Positions 5,414 through 6,223 of a stretch of DNA of 6,223 nucleotides are shown piece by piece (the first letter of the stretch is position 1; each line of letters starts with the position of its first letter). The DNA comes from Candidatus Dormiibacterota bacterium (GTDB taxonomy: Bacteria; Chloroflexota; Dormibacteria; Aeolococcales; Aeolococcaceae): assembly GCA_019234035.1 (NCBI GenBank), contig JAFALX010000113.1, positions 1 through 6,223 on the forward strand, written 5' to 3'. Below the pieces are notes generated by a model. The model saw nothing but the letters and a program-made list of their open reading frames with translations. It searched no databases and was not told the origin of the DNA. Position numbers and translations under genes: made by a program.

Positions 5414-5911
5414 ATGGATGTGCACAAGGGCCGGCTCGATGCGACCGGCATGCGCATCGGCATCGTGGTGGCGCGGTTCAACGAGCTCGTCTCGCAACCG
5501 CTGCTCGACGGCGCCGTCGACGCTCTCGTGCGCCATGGCGCGGACGAGGAGCACATTACCGTCGCCTGGGTGCCCGGGAGCTTCGAGATCCCGATCGCAG
5601 CGCGCACGATGGCCGAGCAGGGCGACGTCGACGCCCTCGTGTGCCTCGGCGTCGTCATCCGCGGTGAGACCGCCCACTTCGACTACGTCGCCGGAGAAGC
5701 GGCCCGAGGGGTCGCCGCGGTGCACGCGACGACCGGCGTTCCTGCCGGCTTTGGCGTGCTCACCGTCGACACGCTCGAGCACGCCCTCGACCGCGCCGGG
5801 GGCAAGCACGGCAACAAGGGCTCCGACGCCGCGCTCGCCGCGGTCGAGATGGTGAAGCTGCTCCGGGAGCTGCGCCGGCCGCGAGCAGCGGCGCGCCAGG
5901 CGGTGTCCTGA
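5414..5911 (+). CDS. ribH: 6,7-dimethyl-8-ribityllumazine synthase
   Basis: RibH condenses 5-amino-6-ribitylamino-uracil with 3,4-dihydroxy-2-butanone 4-phosphate to lumazine, the penultimate step of riboflavin synthesis. The product has 165 residues, normal for the family, which assembles as pentamers or 60-mers. Visible motifs are A-R-F-N (20-23) for substrate binding, P-G-S-F-E-I-P (54-60), G-V-V-I-R-G-E-T-A-H-F-D-Y with catalytic His88, V-L-T-V-D-T, and D-R-A-G-G-K-H-G-N-K-G with the phosphate-binding Arg127. The ATG at 5414 gives the usual short pre-strand segment (K-G-R-L-D-A-T-G-M-R-I-G-I-V-V). The ATG at 5449 would remove it. No Shine-Dalgarno site precedes 5414, so initiation may be coupled to a short or leaderless transcript. 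The C-terminal tail (R-R-P-R-A-A-A-R-Q) is basic and probably disordered. The stop overlaps the next gene's probable start. Confidence 0.97.
   Translation: MDVHKGRLDATGMRIGIVVARFNELVSQPLLDGAVDALVRHGADEEHITVAWVPGSFEIPIAARTMAEQGDVDALVCLGVVIRGETAHFDYVAGEAARGVAAVHATTGVPAGFGVLTVDTLEHALDRAGGKHGNKGSDAALAAVEMVKLLRELRRPRAAARQAVS
5898..5903 (+). promoter_or_regulatory. Shine-Dalgarno-like site for the CTG-initiated gene
   Basis: AGGCGG lies four bases upstream of the CTG at 5908, inside the end of ribH. The placement is right for a ribosome site and supports CTG as the start of the following gene, but the sequence could also be chance in GC-rich DNA. Confidence 0.35.
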
Positions 5912-6223
5912 CGGCAGCCGCCGTCCCGCCGCAGCGCATCGTCTCCCTGCTCCCGAGCGCCACCGAGCTGCTGTTCGCCGTCGGCGCCGGGAATCGCGTG
6001 GTCGCGGTCACGCACGAATGCGACTACCCGGCCGGCGCGGTGCGTCACCTCTCCCGCGTTACCTCCAACGCGCTGCCAACAGACGGCACGACTTCGCGCG
6101 AGATCGACACGCACATCCGCTCAGCACGCCATGCGGGATCGAGCATCTACAACCTCGACACAGCAACGCTCCAACGTCTCCAGCCCGACCTCATCGTCAC
6201 GCAGGAGCTCTGCGACGTCTGCG
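5908..6223 (+). CDS. Cobalamin-binding-protein-like (BtuF/COG0614 type), 5' part
   Basis: About 105 codons are visible before the window ends. The translation has R-I-V-S-L-L-P-S-A-T-E-L-L (10-22), T-H-E-C-D-Y-P (35-41), S-R-E-I-D, then L-Q-P-D-L-I-V-T-Q-E-L-C-D-V-C at the edge. These are hallmarks of the periplasmic-binding-protein-like family annotated as cobalamin-binding proteins, of the BtuF/FepB fold. It has no signal peptide and no lipobox, so it is probably a cytoplasmic member rather than a transporter's binding protein; its real ligand is uncertain. The frame is open only after the TGA at 5665-5667, and it offers no ATG, GTG or TTG before the conserved segment. CTG 5908, which overlaps the ribH stop as CTGA, is the most credible start. 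Such an overlap implies translational coupling to ribH. A GTG at 5998 would delete the conserved first strand. Confidence 0.8.
   Translation, partial: MTAAAVPPQRIVSLLPSATELLFAVGAGNRVVAVTHECDYPAGAVRHLSRVTSNALPTDGTTSREIDTHIRSARHAGSSIYNLDTATLQRLQPDLIVTQELCDVC

Overview
The window comes from a high-GC genome, most likely an actinomycetote. The reasons are GC-rich codon third positions in the housekeeping genes, GTG and possibly CTG starts, and a secreted Cys/Trp beta-repeat protein of a kind common in soil Actinomycetota and Chloroflexota. The exact lineage cannot be fixed from this sequence. All genes read on the + strand.

Layout: (1) 3-605, the 3' part of a GTP cyclohydrolase II gene (ribA, or the RibA half of ribBA), the first committed step of riboflavin synthesis. 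(2) 606-815, a 210-bp intergenic leader with two small hairpins. (3) 816-5366, one very large gene for a secreted, purely modular protein of about 1,516 residues: signal peptide, Ser/Ala/Pro-rich linker, seven Cys/Trp repeats that probably form a seven-bladed beta-propeller, then two consecutive blocks that each hold one fibronectin type III domain followed by three copies of a ~145-residue module I cannot assign to a named family. (4) 5367-5413, a short gap with a perfect 9-bp inverted repeat next to the ribH start. (5) 5414-5911, ribH, lumazine synthase, complete. (6) 5908 to the window end, the 5' part of a cobalamin-binding-protein-like (BtuF/COG0614-type) gene. It has no ATG, GTG or TTG start in a usable place and probably begins at a CTG that overlaps the ribH stop.

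How it fits together: RibA and RibH belong to the same pathway and are commonly neighbours in one operon. Here a 4.6-kb gene for an exported repeat protein, lower in GC than its flanks, sits between them. This looks like a later insertion into, or expansion within, a rib operon. The downstream ribH has its own candidate control region, as would be needed if the operon had been split.

Most notable for follow-up: the six-copy module with invariant Asp, Trp-x-Glu and Trp-Lys positions; the higher-order FN3-plus-three-modules duplication in which only the middle module of each triad has an extra Cys pair; and the 25-bp palindrome upstream of ribH.
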